Shown here one piece after another: positions 22,811 to 35,802 of a DNA stretch of 64,000 nucleotides (position 1 is its first letter; each line of letters opens with the position of its first letter). Source of the DNA: Vitellaria paradoxa. Lineage: Eukaryota; Streptophyta; Magnoliopsida; Ericales; Sapotaceae. The stretch spans positions 44,098,663 to 44,162,662 of the forward strand of contig CM034239.1 in NCBI GenBank assembly GCA_019916065.1, written 5' to 3'. The notes beneath the pieces are model-generated. The model saw nothing but the letters and a program-made list of their open reading frames with translations, did no database searches and was not told the DNA's origin. Both the position numbers and the translations under genes were made by a program.

Positions 22811-25325
22811 AGGATGGCCCTCTCATTCGACTTATCCGAAGTCGGTCTATTATTCAAGTTGAATAGATGTAAGATTCAAATTTTTTTTTTCAAGATAAAA
22901 TGGGATTCAAAAAATTTTTTTTAATTCATATATCAAATCCGATATAGGGGTAAGACTGCCTCAGTGCCTAAATCCAATATTTGATCCGAATCTGCTCCGA
23001 TTTGTCCAAAATTTAACATCTTATACTTTTTGAAGGTTCAATAAATTGAAATTAATAATTATGTTATGAATTATTATATTTTGTATTTGTTACTTTGAAT
23101 TGGGATAATGGCGACACTTTAAAATTATGTATCTTTATTATGTATCAATTGGTGAAATATTAATTTTGGAGATGTTTATGTATTATTTTGGTGAATTAAT
23201 ATTGTGATTATGTTATATATTATTTTGATTTTGAAAATAAATTATTTGGTAGTAATAGTTTATATATACAATTAAGTTATGTATCAAGATATGGGCGGAT
23301 TCGGAAGTGAACAAAGAGTTCGAATTTTCAAATATCTGTAGATACAACCGTTCCTCATTTGGAGCGAGAATGGATGTTCAAAAAAATACTCATTTGGAGT
23401 TCAGGGTGGATTCAGAGGTAGTGGGAGGGTTCGGAATTTAAATTTAAATATTGTCATATCTACCTCCAATCTGCTTCGTTGTCATTTTGATCAAAACAAA
23501 TGTCCTCCTCCTTTTTCTTTTCTCTACTCTTTCTTTTTTTCATTGTTTTTTATTTTTTTCATTTTTTATTTTCCCTGGTATGTTTTCTTGTCATTTGAAG
23601 TTTTATAAAATTTTACAAATTTATATAAAATTTAAAATTTTTTACTTACTATGTGAACGACGAAACTATTACCGTAGTTATTACAACTCCAAACGCCCAT
23701 TTACATTTGTTAAAAACAAAAAAACAAAAAAAAAGTGTTTTCTATGGATTAAAAAGATAATGTTACTTCAACAAAATTATAACCGCTTGAATTATTATAA
23801 AAATTTAAATGAATTAAAAAAATGCATTGGGGTATTAAATATTGATTTTTGAAGGAGTAAGATCAAAAAGTATGAAACTAAAAGAGTATAATATTAAAAT
23901 AAAAAAAAATTGCCCATCCTAGCTAGGCACACCATAAAAACATAAGCAGAGTCACCTGCCCATTAAGGTCACCTTTGGACTGCAACTTTATTGACAGAGT
24001 GGGAAAAAGGTAATTTTAAATTTACTTTGTCATGAAAACTTAAAAAAAAAATGGAGAAAAAATATATTTACTCATATTTTAAAAATAAAAGTAAAAAATT
24101 TTTTACATTGAAACAAAGCAGATCTTGAATTGCAGTGAAAATAAAAGTTCACTGGATGGCCCACCCAAAATATAATTGGACCTTTTAAGGATTTATCCAG
24201 CCCAAGGTATTAATTCAAGAGTGCTGGAGCAACAGGCCGAATGGGCCAAGTCCGATCATTCTCCATAACCAATTCTTAATTGGGCTTAGATTTGTACATA
24301 CGGGCCGTGCTCAAACCCATTTAAAAAAATATTAATGATTTTCGATAGTCCGCGGCCCATATGCATTTTCAACCTTGTTCTTGTGCACATTTTCGCATGG
24401 CTCTTTTCAAATTTTCAATACCCTAATAATTTGATAAAATATTGTTCTAGTCAGGCCTCTGCAATTTCAGAGGCTCTGTTTGGAGTACAAAATTTTTTCC
24501 ATAAATCTATCAATATTATAATTTTCTTTAATTTCTCTCAAATCTTTTAACTTTCTCTATAAAAAAAATTCAACTTTCTTAATTTTTTTTTTAATTTTTA
24601 CGAGTTTCTACCAAATACAATTTTTATCAAAAGTGACACGTGGGTAACACTAAGACAAAAATTTCAAAAAAAAAAAAAAATTCATTCATTTTGGCACTCC
24701 AAACGCACATTTATGAGCAAATTGTTTTCAAAATTCTCATTTTTGTTTTTTATTTTACTTTTATTTTTTTGAAATAAAACATTGGAAAGTTCATAAGAAC
24801 ATTTCTTTTTCCACATAGTTTTCACTATTAAATAATTTTCGAGGATTCAAAAATCATTTTTAAAAATATTTTCTAGAGAATTCTAATGAAACTAATTTGA
24901 AAATGAGATAGAAGAGTAGGGTTTCAGTCCATTAGGGTAGCACTAGGGCTGGGCTAGAACGAAATGTTGTTTGTTATTGCCAAGCATGCAATGTACACAT
25001 GAATGTTTCTAGATACTAGGTTAGGCCAATTGTGTAGCCCCAAACAAGTTACTTCAAAAGAGAAAAGATGGTCAGCTGATGACATTGACATAGAGATTAT
25101 TAGATTAAATTTTAACAGTATAAATACTTTCACTCTATTTTAATTAAAAAAAATTGAATATATTTGAACCATTAAATTTTAATCCAATAACCCTAATTGG
25201 AAGTCACGGAATTAACATAGTATTACCGTATCAATCCTCCAAATCTAAGTTATTTTGGGGTAGCCCGATCTAGGCCCAAATCTCCATATATGCAGGTATT
25301 GCCCCCACCTTCTTCACTGTATTGC
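22811..25325. other. Gene-poor AT-rich sequence
   Basis: No supported gene. A 133-codon plus-strand frame (23451-23852) is Phe/Lys/Asn-rich and low-complexity, so I do not call it. A possible further copy of the GTTTGGAGT-type MITE spans about 24478-24708. Several TGGGCC/GGCCCA motifs lie at about 24170-24350. Confidence 0.45.
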
Positions 25326-25570
25326 ATCATACTTCAAAATGGCCAAGGCCCATGGACAGTTCCATAAGCCCAAGCCTAGTAACTCGGGGTTGCAGGCACG
25401 ATACTTGCCTAAAACTCCTCCCAATAGCTTCAAAAGCCCAACACTTAATGGGCAACCAAGCCCAAACTAATATTTACAGGCCCAGCCCATATGCAATGTA
25501 TGGGCCAACTTACCCAATGCCGATGGGCTCATCTAAGCCCAATGGGCCTTTGAGACATTCCCATGCAGGC
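25326..25570. promoter_or_regulatory. Dense cluster of GCCCA/TGGGC (site II-like) motifs
   Basis: About ten occurrences of (A/G)GCCCA or its complement in roughly 240 bp, including AGGCCCAGCCCA and AGCCCAATGGGCC. This matches the plant site II element (TGGGCY), known as a TCP-bound promoter motif of growth and housekeeping genes. No convincing gene starts next to it, so function is not established. The overlapping 103-codon frame (25322-25633) is not supported as a gene. Confidence 0.3.
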
Positions 25571-25702
25571 ATTGAGAGACGAGTGTTGCTCTGTTTGGTT
25601 AGTCCTAAAGTTGTTTTCCAAGTTATCTATTGAATCCATCAAACTATTAGTTGCAAAAATTGAGGGGGTCAAACATGCCTTAGGAGTTTGGACTTAGTGG
25701 TA

Positions 25703-25735
25703 GCGCGCGCGCGAGAGAGAGAAAGAGAGAGAGAG
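25703..25735. repeat. GC/GA compound microsatellite
   Basis: A GCGCGC run continues into GAGAGA with one interruption. Confidence 0.85.
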
Positions 25736-26949
25736 GATGTGGCCTTGTAGACAGAGAAAATTTTTTTAGCTTAAGAGATAAGGCAAACACTGCATTGCCA
25801 GTTACAGCCACGCCCGCGCTCACCTGCGGGTTTGCCAGTTTGCAATGTGACGTGCTCCTGTTTTCTTTCTCTCGGTCTTTATTCTCTGTTTGGATGTTTG
25901 TTTCTTTTGCTTTTGGATTTTGGGATGGAAACTAATGATATCTACTTTATTATTTAGGATTGACTGGTGTCCGTACCCACAATATCGGCGAAGGAAGATA
26001 TTAATGCAATGAGAATTAATATAATTTGGTTTTCACATGGAGGCATATAAATTAATTATTGGCTGATCAAGTAATTAATGGACCCACATGACTGGATGGT
26101 TATATTAAGGACATATTTAGAGCAAAAAATAAAAATAAAAGTAAAAACTCCAGAAAAAACTCTACAACAAACTTTTTTTTTTAACCTAGAATTACTTAAA
26201 TTTATATAAATCTATATATATTTATAAATACCAACAAATTTTTACAAATCTCAATAAATTTTCTACAGGTTCTAATAACATTTCTACAAATTTCAATGAA
26301 ATTTTTACAATTTTCAAAAAGTTCAAAAATTTTTACCGAAATTCATTCGAACAAATGAAAATCAGTTTAAACGGAACTATTCATTTCTAAAAAATATAGT
26401 TTGATAACTGAGTTTTAAATGTCAAAAAGTTACCAAAATTGTGATTTTTTATACTTTTTGAAGCTCCAAGCCCCCCCTTCCCCCCGGCAAGAATATGAGA
26501 CTCATTGTCCCTAGTCTGTAAAATAAATTTTAACTTGAAACAAAGAAGATTTAAGTTAAATTTTATAAGAAGTTTCTGTCTACATTATTATTTCAATAGC
26601 TAATGATATATATTTGATTTGATTTTGCAGGTTTGATGATGGGGAATCTCAAAGAGCATGACAGTAGCTTTATTTTTTTGTATTTTATTTGATTGATGTT
26701 ATTATTAGCTTTCTAATACCTTATTTTGATTTAGTTAATTTTAATTAGAATAATAATATTATTAAACCATTTTTGTTGTAATATTAATGATAAATATTGA
26801 ATTTTCTTTAAGTTTATTGTCGCTGAGAATGATTTAATGTTGAAGACACAGCTTTGCTATGAATGTATAGAGGTCAATTAGGGAAAATATAAAAACGTTT
26901 TGCTATACAATACCAAAAAAAAAAAAATCAGTATATTATTAGCATCTAC
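25736..26949. other. Gene-poor sequence
   Basis: No gene recognised; AT-rich with a short C-run near 26470-26485. Confidence 0.5.
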
Positions 26950-27240
26950 CATTGATGATCACTAGAGACCAAATGCATAAACTCATATTCATGTACTTTT
27001 GCATCTGCTAGGCAAATATTAAAAGTGACATCATAGTCACTAAAAATCCTTCATTGCTAGATCAATGACAGTTGTTGCTTTGGTCGCTAAAACCTAGTTT
27101 CCGTCGCATGACAGATGCTAAAGGTCTTTTGCAACTCAAGTTTCCTTATTCATGTGTTTGCGATAACTAGATCGACTGGTAAAAGAACTTTTAACAACAA
27201 TCATTAACGAATACTGAAAATTCTCTTCCTAATAGTGGAA
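26950..27240. mobile_element. Possible CACTA-type terminal fragment
   Basis: The complement of the right edge reads CACTATTAGGAAGAGAATTT, like a CACTA terminus. Inside, TCGCTAAAA, TCACTAAAA and GTCGCATGACAG motifs resemble subterminal repeats. No partner end was identified with confidence. Confidence 0.3.
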
Positions 27241-28014
27241 TTGCCATAACATTTCTTACAAAATAAAAATATTTTTCTCATATATCAAATCTTTCTTCTC
27301 TTTTTGTTTTTAATTTTTTTACCTTTTACCCGTTTTAATCATTTTCTTTATCTTTCAATTTTTACCTCTTTAATTACCTAGGACTCAAAATGGGACAGGT
27401 AATTTTTAAATAACAATCAATTTATTTTACTATTGTTACATGTGCATTACGAAATTATTGCGTCAAACAATCAGTATAAGATGATTTTCATTATAATTTA
27501 AAATTTTAAATTGTATTAATTCGAATTCTAAAATTATAAAAATTGTCATTCGAAATAATTTGGGCCTAATGGGATCTCCAATTTCTGTGGGCCCATACGA
27601 GTCGTAGTAAAGCCCAATATGGAGAATGTGGACTAAAATCAATCGATTTGTGACATGTGTCCTATACACAAAAGCCACGTAGCTGTAGCCTGATGTTGAC
27701 ACGTCATGATCAAAATCCAATTTTGACAATTGGTCCTTGTGGTTGTCATTGTTTTTCCAAATTAAAACGTAGTTAATCCAAAACCCACTTAAAAAAAAAA
27801 AAAAAAAAAAGTTATAGAATTATCTCTTCCTACCCAAAAAGCACGATGCCAATCAGCATCATTGACGATTCTTTTGAGGTCCCAAATCAACAAAAACCTA
27901 ATCCAAAGGGAATCCTCACTTTCTTTGGGATAAGATAATGGGCCTTCAAATGTACCCAAATGTCAATATGTCATTTCTTTTATTGCTATGATACAAAAGG
28001 CAGGCCAAGTACAT
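27241..28014. other. Gene-poor sequence
   Basis: An 88-codon minus-strand frame (27463-27729) lacks any recognisable domain. Nothing else is supported. Confidence 0.45.
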
Positions 28015-28690
28015 TATGTTTAATTTTATTGTATTTTATGTCAAATTTTATTTTATTATTTTTATTTTCAATTGTAAAAATCAACTCCTGTATTTTTTTA
28101 TTAAATTTTACTTTGACCTCTTTGTTAAAGTTATTCTCCAAAAATGCCACATGTCAACCAAACATAATAGACACGTAACATTTTTTTGTAACATTTTTTA
28201 ACGATTCTTGATCAAATGGTCAAATTAAAATTTAAAAATAAGTATTAAGTGAGATTCAATGTAATGTAAAGATAAAAACTATAAATTTTTCAATAATTCA
28301 TTTCTAGGGATTATTATTTAAAAGAACTATTGTTGTCATTTAGTTATAATAATAACGCTCTTAATTATTTTTATTTATATTTCACATAAAAAATTTTTAA
28401 AAATAATATTTTCTTTCACATAATTACTTAGGTCTAAATTGTAGTGGGTGTGCCAATAGAACTTTTTTGTAGAGTTCTTTAAGGTCACCACTATTCGCGT
28501 GGCAAAGTGGAAAACATAAGTACGTGTTGATCAAAGTAATTACTTTATTGTCCATTTGCTGCCACGATAAGCATTGGATGACTAATCAGATCTAGACATA
28601 TACACAACAACATTTATTCAAAGTACACCTTGCCCCAAATTTTCATCAGTAAAAGGGGGTCAATTCTACATCATAATTTTCTACTAATGC
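28015..28690. repeat. Diverged duplicated block B, copy 1
   Basis: Matches 32190-33625 in order: a TTAAATTTTA(C/T)TTT segment, CATTTAGTTA(T/C)AATAATAA, TCTAAATTGTA(G/A)TG, then CACCACTATT, GTGGCAAAGTGGAAAACA, GTTGATCAAA and GATGACTAATCA. Overall divergence is clearly high. Whether this is a transposon family or a local duplication cannot be settled from one window. Confidence 0.6.
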
Positions 28691-30646
28691 TCAATGGATA
28701 ATTTTCTTCCCCTCGTTTTGGTGCACAACACATTGTTATTGCATGTCGATGATATTATGATACGTTGATACCATGTGATTATTGGTTACCGAGGCTATAT
28801 ATTATTATGGTTCAGGATTTACTTGCATGATACAATATTATTTATTTATTTATTTATTTATGTTTTGTTACACTTGGCATATGTAATTTAGTACTTACTT
28901 TCATATAAATATTATTTTAAGTCATGTTATGGATGTATATACTAGACCTACGGTTACGGGTCACTAGATTTAATTCTTTGACAGTTTTCTTTTTGTTGTA
29001 TATTTATTTTGAAAACCTTCGGTGATAATGTATATAACTCATATATATTTGAATATTTAATTTGGTCGCAAGGTCCAAATTGAGCTTTAGATATTTATTA
29101 TTTTGAAGCACTATTGCCTAGCACGAGGTAGAGGATTGTTTTATTATTATTATTATTTTGAACTTTTATGGTCATTTAATCCAATTTATCATGTATGACT
29201 ATGATTTGGATAAGGTGATTGTGATTAGTATGATTGCATCAAATTTAACTTATGTTCCTTATGTTCATGAGCCGTGAAAACTTTTGGCATGACAATTATG
29301 AATAAAAATATTATAAATGATTACGAGTAGTGGTAATATCTTACCCATTATTATCATTAAGGAGAGGGAAGAGAGGGGGAACATGGTCAATTATTGCGAG
29401 CACAAAAAAATTTTTCTAACTTTTATCAATCAAATTTTGTTATGTGTCATTTTTACGTTAATTTGTTTATTTTTTGTTTTTACCATCTAAACACCAGCTA
29501 ATATTGCAGCAAAACTATAGTGATGCTCTAATTTATATTAGGAAAACTAACATAACATCAATTTTGTGACTTACAATCAGGATCGTTAAATTAAAATTCA
29601 ACGGTTCAAATACATTTACATTTTTTTTAAATTAAAATAGTATCAATGCAACTGAACTATTAAATTAAAATTCAACCGTCCCAAAATAATATTACGGGAC
29701 TAATATAGAATTACTATATCAGTTCTCCTTCTCCCTCTAATTTACCCTTTTTGATGTAGCTTACTTTTTGTAAATCTTTTACTTTTCATGCTCTATACTG
29801 CAAAAGATGGAGCATTTACAACATTTAGTGCGGATGCTCTAGGGTATCGTTTGGGAAGTAAGAGTTAAATAGCTTATTAACTCCTTGGCTTATTTGCCTA
29901 TTTGTAAAATCACTAAATTTACCTTTTTATATTTTAATTTTCTTTTAAACGTTCAAGGATAAAAATATCAAATTAATGAAAACTAAAAGTTAGCTAAAAA
30001 AGTTACCTTTTTTTTTCTTTCCAAATATAAAATAGGTGACTTAGTTAGTTAAAAAAAAATCACCTATTTTACTTCTCAAACTAAACCTAAGTCTATATTC
30101 CATTTGCGGAGAAGGAAAAGGAAAAAGAAGAAAAAGTAAAAATAAAAGGAGGTTGAAAGAGAAAGTGAGTTACCTTTCAAAAAAAAAAAAAAAGTGAGCT
30201 TGTGCTTCCTTTATTATTTTCACCTCCCTAACTCTCCATGCCTAAAAAAGACAAACAACACAGTTTCATTCTATTTATTTCATTGGCACAACTGAATCAT
30301 CCATGATTTAAAATTTGTGGAGCCAGAATTTGTGGAGAAAAAAGAGAAATGGAGGGACAGATATTTGAAATTAAAATGGAATGAAAATGTTATATTTATT
30401 TATTTATTGATATGGTGAGAAAAATAATAAAAAATTATTTATAAAAAATTATTTATTTAATCATAAAAATGATTATAAATAAATAGTTTCATTGTCTTTC
30501 CTTTACTTTTCCGTCTATAAATTCCAAGCATAGCCTAATGCATATATATATATATATATATATATGTATATCTTTGGCTTCCTATTTTTCTTACAATACA
30601 CATGTTGTAAGAGAATCCAACTTTAATTAATCAATAATTTAAATAT
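28691..30646. other. Gene-poor AT-rich sequence
   Basis: No gene recognised. Contains a TTAT run (about 28838-28862) and a TA microsatellite (about 30541-30566). Confidence 0.5.
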
Positions 30647-30700
30647 TTGTTTTTTTTTTTTGATGTCACCTTGGTTAATTCTAGATTTGAGAGGAACTTT

Positions 30701-30922
30701 ATGTCGACATTAGCAAAAGTAGTTTGCTTGCTAGCTAGCTTAATCTGTTCCATTGTTCATATCATTGGTGCCCTAGCTAAGATATGGGTCTTTATTCGGG
30801 CTTTTACCCGGGCATATTCTCGTCTAAAAACTATGATTCACCATAAACGGGGCTCGTTTGTAATTTTAATTTATATTTTTATTTTATTAAAATATTTTTG
30901 GTCTCAAATTAATAATAAGTAA
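30701..30922 (+). CDS. Doubtful small hydrophobic open frame
   Basis: The frame could start at 30647 or, more plausibly, at the ATG at 30701 (MSTLAKVVCLLASLICS), giving about 73 residues. It has a signal-like hydrophobic N terminus, a basic middle (FTRAYSRLKTMIHHKRG) and a second hydrophobic stretch. A TATAAAT lies near 30517. I do not recognise it, the C-terminal part is AT-driven, and it may well be noise. Confidence 0.18.
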   Translation: MSTLAKVVCLLASLICSIVHIIGALAKIWVFIRAFTRAYSRLKTMIHHKRGSFVILIYIFILLKYFWSQINNK

Positions 30923-31739
30923 TTATTAATTAAATATATATAAGTAAATAATAAATAATTAAGGGGCTTTTAAATAAAACAAAGAATTATAAAAGTATTA
31001 AGTGATTAAAGGAAATTTACAAAAAAGTAAAAAGAAAAAGATAAAATTATTTATATAATTTACAAAAATTTTAAAATTATTTATACACTTCTTTCGAGTT
31101 GCATGTGAGTGGTTATTAACGAAAAAAATAAAAAAAATAAAGACTTCATTAACCAAATATTCTTTAATGTATTCTTTTTTGTAATAGTATAAATTAATAT
31201 TTAGAAATAATTAAATTAATTACCTTTAAAATCATGTATCAACTGCTTGGAATATCATTTGGAGTCCTAAAAAACTTTGAAAATTGTTAAAAAATACTAA
31301 AAATTTGTAAGAATTGTTTATTTTTTATTTTACTGTACGAATTACAAATTCATAACTTTTATCAAATTTTATCACTTTTTATTACTCCAAACATCCCATA
31401 ATAGAGTAATATATACTTAAAAAAGGAGCCTAATGTAAGTTTTTAGAATTTTCTCACCCGAAGATCTACTTCTCCACCGACATGTAGCTTCTAATTTGCA
31501 AAATTTGAAAGAGACACCATTGACTTTATTGGCAGTAAAACTATTAATTTCTTACCTTTATTAAGGCAAATCAAATTCATTTTCCTTTGTACAAAATCCT
31601 AACACTGTTTGAATGGGACGTGAAGTAAAAGATCAAATTGCCAATCCGTGACTTACCGATTTCTTGTCAAAATCTAAAAAAATAATAATTTATTTTCCGT
31701 TAAATCATATTTTTTTATAATAAATACTAAAAAAGCAAT
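30923..31739. other. AT-rich sequence with one MITE-like repeat
   Basis: Holds the GTTTGGAGT-type repeat listed at 31252-31402 and otherwise nothing recognisable. Confidence 0.5.
31252..31402. repeat. MITE-like repeat with GTTTGGAGT-type ends, second copy
   Basis: The left edge ATTTGGAGTCC and right edge ATTACTCCAAACAT are inverted. It shares an internal ACGAATTACAAATTCATAA-type core with the copy at 4811-4970. Confidence 0.45.
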
Positions 31740-32125
31740 GAAAAATAGTCATGTATAAAAAAAGTCACATGTTATATTTAATTTCACATATTTTATTAAT
31801 AAATTTGTTTCCTAAATTTTATCTCCCAATTACAGATAAACTCAATTCTTGACCTAAAATTAAAAGAAAAAAAAAAAACTCTTTGTACTTTATATTATTT
31901 TTTTTTTTTATAATTTCCCTTCTCCCTTCCACTCCATAAATTCAAAACCCTAAAATAGCATTAAAGTGACAAACTAATTGGAGGGTAAACCTATTGATTT
32001 TTATATCATATTCATGACATGACTCATCAAATTATCTTGCTATGATTAAGACGTTCGATCAACATGCATCATGGGAGTGTTAGTTTCCTTTTCTCTCGAT
32101 ACTTCTTTTCTTTTTGTGGTTGGCA
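31740..32125. repeat. Diverged duplicated block A, copy 1
   Basis: Matches 33790-34155: TCACATGTTATATTTAATTT, then AAATTAAAAGAAAA, CACTCC(A/C)TAAATT, then CATGACATGACTCATCAAAT followed by TATC, and a final TATGGTTGGCAT/GGTTGATAT region. The two copies are about 2.04 kb apart in the same orientation. Confidence 0.65.
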
Positions 32126-32189
32126 TTCTCATCTAGAAAAAAATATCCTCCCCTCCAAATATACAAATGATATATATATTTTATATCAA

Positions 32190-33625
32190 AATTTAATTTA
32201 ATTCCTCAATTTTTATAATAACAAATCTCGTATATTTGGTTAAATTTTATTTTAACTATTTTATCAAATTTATTAACAAAAATACTATATATATATATAT
32301 TAATAACATACGTTAAACATGTGTCGTATTAATCATTTTTTTTAATCATATTTTTAATAGAAATGCAATATTAAAACTTGATCATAAATTTAAGACGTTA
32401 ATTATTATAATAAAAAGTGTTGTGATTAATTAAAGTAAAATCCGATATAAAGTGTAAATATAAAAAATTGTAACTTATCGTGTAATTAATTTTTGGGGTT
32501 TATTATTTTAAAAATAAAATTATCATTTAGTTACAATAATAAGACTATCAATTATTTTCCTTTGAAATTTTACATGATTTGTTACAATAATATTTTCCTT
32601 TGCATAATTAGCTTTCAGTTTGGCAAAAAAAAATTTACTTTTTTTTTTTTAGCTAACTATTAAAAAGTTGGCATTTTTTTGTTTGGAAAAGAAAAAAAAT
32701 TACCTTTTTAGTAGTTAAGGTGCCATTTATTATACTTATTTTGAATCTATTTTTTTATTTTGCGTTTTTGAAAACAAAGAAAATAATTTAAAACGCATTT
32801 AGTCACTTGTGTTTTCAATATCTGTTTTAAAAAACAGAAAATAGGTTTACACATAAAATGTAAAAGGGCAAAAAATCATTTTGAGAGTTTTCAACCAAAA
32901 ACAAGGAAAATCTCAAAACACAGAAAATAGAAAATATCAAATCAAATACGTTTTTTGTTTTTCATATTTTTTGATTTTCAAACCATAAAACATATAAAAC
33001 AGAAAATATCAAACTAAATACGTTTTTTATTTTCTATATTTTTTAATTTTCAAAACATAAAACACATAAAACAGAAATAGAAAACAAAAACAGAAAATAA
33101 AAAATACAAATACAAACCAAATGCCACTTAACTTTTTAATTTTTTGTTAATTTAACATTTTTACTCTTCATTATTTAAAAAAAATTAAAAAATATGAAAA
33201 AAAAATTTAATTAGTTTAGAAAAAAGTTAAAAAATTAAATAGCTAGAAACTCTGATTTCCCAAATGGTGTTTTAGTTGGATCTAAATTGTAATGAGTATG
33301 TAAAAAGTGCCACACAACGAAATTTAATTTAAAAGAAGTTGAAAATGTTTAGAGTTTTTTTGAAATAAAAAAAATAATTTAGAGGGTTATTTTTTTTTTT
33401 TTTAGAGTTTCTTAGAGGGTTATTTTTTTTAGAGTTTTTTTTTGGGCCACCACTATTTTAGCGTGGCAAAGTGGAAAACACAAGTGCTTGTTGATCAAAT
33501 TAACTTTTTATTGCCCAATTGCTGCCAGAGATACACATGGGATGACTAATCAAACATAATATTTATTCAAAATACACCAGCTCCTAAATTTTCTTCCATA
33601 AAAATGGGTCGATTCTACGCCTCAA
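32190..33625. repeat. Diverged duplicated block B, copy 2, interrupted
   Basis: Same marker order as 28015-28690, but split between about 32620 and 33275 by extra sequence that includes the Tourist-like MITE at 32719-33127. The right part (33446-33625) keeps GTGGCAAAGTGGAAAACACAA and GATGACTAATCA. Confidence 0.6.
32719..33127. mobile_element. Tourist-like (PIF/Harbinger) MITE, copy 1
   Basis: Ends GGTGCCATTTATTATAC and the complement GTGGCATTTGGTTTGTA are inverted repeats, flanked by TTAA on both sides (32715-32718 and 33128-33131). This agrees with the T(T/A)A target of PIF/Harbinger MITEs. The interior is homologous to 34622-34958, sharing the GTTTACACAT(A/G)AAAT and TTTTGAGAGTTTT(C/T)AAC segments. 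An A/C-rich duplication near its right end makes it longer. Confidence 0.65.
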
Positions 33626-33789
33626 TGATTAAGAGGGTGTTTCGAGTAGAAAAGTGAGATAAAATGAATTATCAGTAAGATAAATTTTAATTTTATAATT
33701 TGTACAGTGAGATAAAAAGTAAATAATTTTTAAAAATTTTAAAAAAATTCTTTGCGCCCAATGAACCCCTAATACTAAAAAGTCAATCT

Positions 33790-34155
33790 CATAAAAAAAA
33801 TCACATGTTATATTTAATTTTGTATATTATTATATAATATTACTTATTTAATAAATTGTAAATCACCTTCCCCAATTAAACTAAACTTACAATTTTTTAT
33901 ATTTTCTTGAATTAAAATTAAAAGAAAAGGACACATCTTGTACTTTATTTTTTTTATATATATATTTTTTTCTTTCCTTTCACTCCCTAAATTTAAAACT
34001 CAAAAATAACATTAAATTAAGAAACTAATTGGCGTTCAACCTTTTGATTTTTTTATCATAGTCATGACATGACTCATCAAATTATCTATGGTTAAGGCAT
34101 TTCAATACACATCATGTGTTGCTTCATTGTCTCTAATTCTCTTCGCTTTTATGGT
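33790..34155. repeat. Diverged duplicated block A, copy 2
   Basis: Partner of 31740-32125, including the CATGACATGACTCATCAAAT marker at about 34063-34082. Non-coding. Confidence 0.65.
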
Positions 34156-34621
34156 TGATATTTTTTCATTTAAAAATAAAGTATAGTTAATGGAAAATTT
34201 TACCCTCCCTCAAAATTTCCTTGCAAAATTCATGTGTATGATAAGCTAACTTCCATTATTTACTTTTAGTAGTGGCTCTCTATTTAAGTTTAAATTTGGA
34301 AAAGGAATTTTTCTTTTCTTTTTTTTTTTGTAGATATAGTTAAATCACATTTCAAAGCAAATATTACTTGGATTATGCTTCAAAAAGTAGTGTAATATGT
34401 ACTCTTAGAATTGGAATCAATTAGTTTAAAAAAAGAAGAAGAATGGGAATCAATTAACCATACCCAAAGCTCTGTTTGAAAAGTTTAATTTGCTTTTAGT
34501 TTCTATTTTTTTAGTTTTTTTGTCTTTTTTAAAATATTTGAAATTATCTTTTTATATTTAAAATTTTTTTATATCATTAAGGACAAATATGTTAAATAAA
34601 TGAAAAAAACATAAAAACTAA

Positions 34622-34958
34622 GGGGTCATTTGGTTTGTTTTTCTATTTTTTGTTTTCTATTTTTATTTTCTATTTTCTGTTTTAAACTCATTTTTTATTT
34701 TGTACTTTTGAAAATAAGAAAAACAGCTCAAAATTGATTTGGTTACTTATGTTTTCAAAATTTATTTTCGAAAGTTGAAAATGAGTTTACACATGAAATA
34801 AAAAAATGATAAAAAATTATTTTGAGAGTTTTTAACAAAAAATAAAAAAAATCTCAAAACAAGGAAAATAAAACATTTTCTGTTCATTCGTTTTAAGATT
34901 TTTAACACATAAAACAAAAATAAAAAATAAAAAACACAAAAATAAATCAAACGTCACC
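34622..34958. mobile_element. Tourist-like (PIF/Harbinger) MITE, copy 2
   Basis: A 337-bp element with inverted ends GGGGTCATTTGGTTTG and the complement GGTGACGTTTGATTTA, flanked by a TAA direct repeat (34619-34621 and 34959-34961). Same family as 32719-33127. The open frame inside (34762-34950) is low-complexity and not a gene. Confidence 0.7.
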
Positions 34959-34999
34959 TAAGTTTCTTTTATTTCTTAAAACAAACGAAAACTATCCAG

Positions 35000-35802
35000 C
35001 CAAAAGAAATTAACTTTTTCTCTAATCAAAGTAAGCCTAAGTTTTTACAATTTTCTCACTCATATTTACTTTTCCACCTAGTGATATCTTTAGTTTTAGC
35101 CCTAAATTCCGGAAAATTGAAAGAAATGAACACAATTTCTTACAAGCCTTGACTTTCTTGGCCACTATATGAGTCATGAAGGTCTAATTTTCCTCACATT
35201 AAGCCAAACTAAATCGAATCTAGTTGAAATTTCAAACCTCTATAAGTCAAATTAGTAGAGATATGTGGATGATTGATAAATTCCTTGTTTTGTGTGAAAA
35301 TAGTAGTCCACTTTATAGGATTCCGTTCCCAAATACCAAGGTGCAGCTCTCTTTTTTGGGAGCCTGCTTGGGTGCACCATTGTATCATTTGCTACAAAGA
35401 GATTTAGATCCTGCAGAAATTTATCTACGACAATACATAAGTTTAATCTCTTATTAGTTTTAATAATACAATTTGATGAACAAGTGTTAAGAACATTTAC
35501 TTTCCTTAAAAAAATTGGATAGAAACTCTTGCGCAAACAAAATATACATATATATATATATATTTGTAAGTAAGACTCTATTTATTTTAATATAAAATAT
35601 TTTTTTAAAAATAAATTTTGTATATTACTATGTAAATACATTTTTCTTATGCATGCATCATTATTTGAAGATTTAACATGTTACAACATATTGTGACGGC
35701 ATTTAGTGTCTAACATACTCAAGATTTAATTAACTTCTAATCTAGAATTATTCATTTTTCAAATAAATTTTAATTATAAAATATACAACTTTCTAGCGTA
35801 TA
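35000..35802. other. Gene-poor sequence
   Basis: Overlapping frames of 77 and 94 codons on opposite strands (35224-35536) have no recognised domain; no gene is called. Confidence 0.4.

Noticed and set aside
23451..23852. 133-codon plus-strand frame
   Set aside because: Phe-, Lys- and Asn-rich low-complexity translation of AT-rich DNA, with no domain or splice context.
35224..35536. Overlapping frames of 77 and 94 codons on opposite strands
   Set aside because: Neither has a recognised domain and each is the other's shadow; no splice or promoter support.
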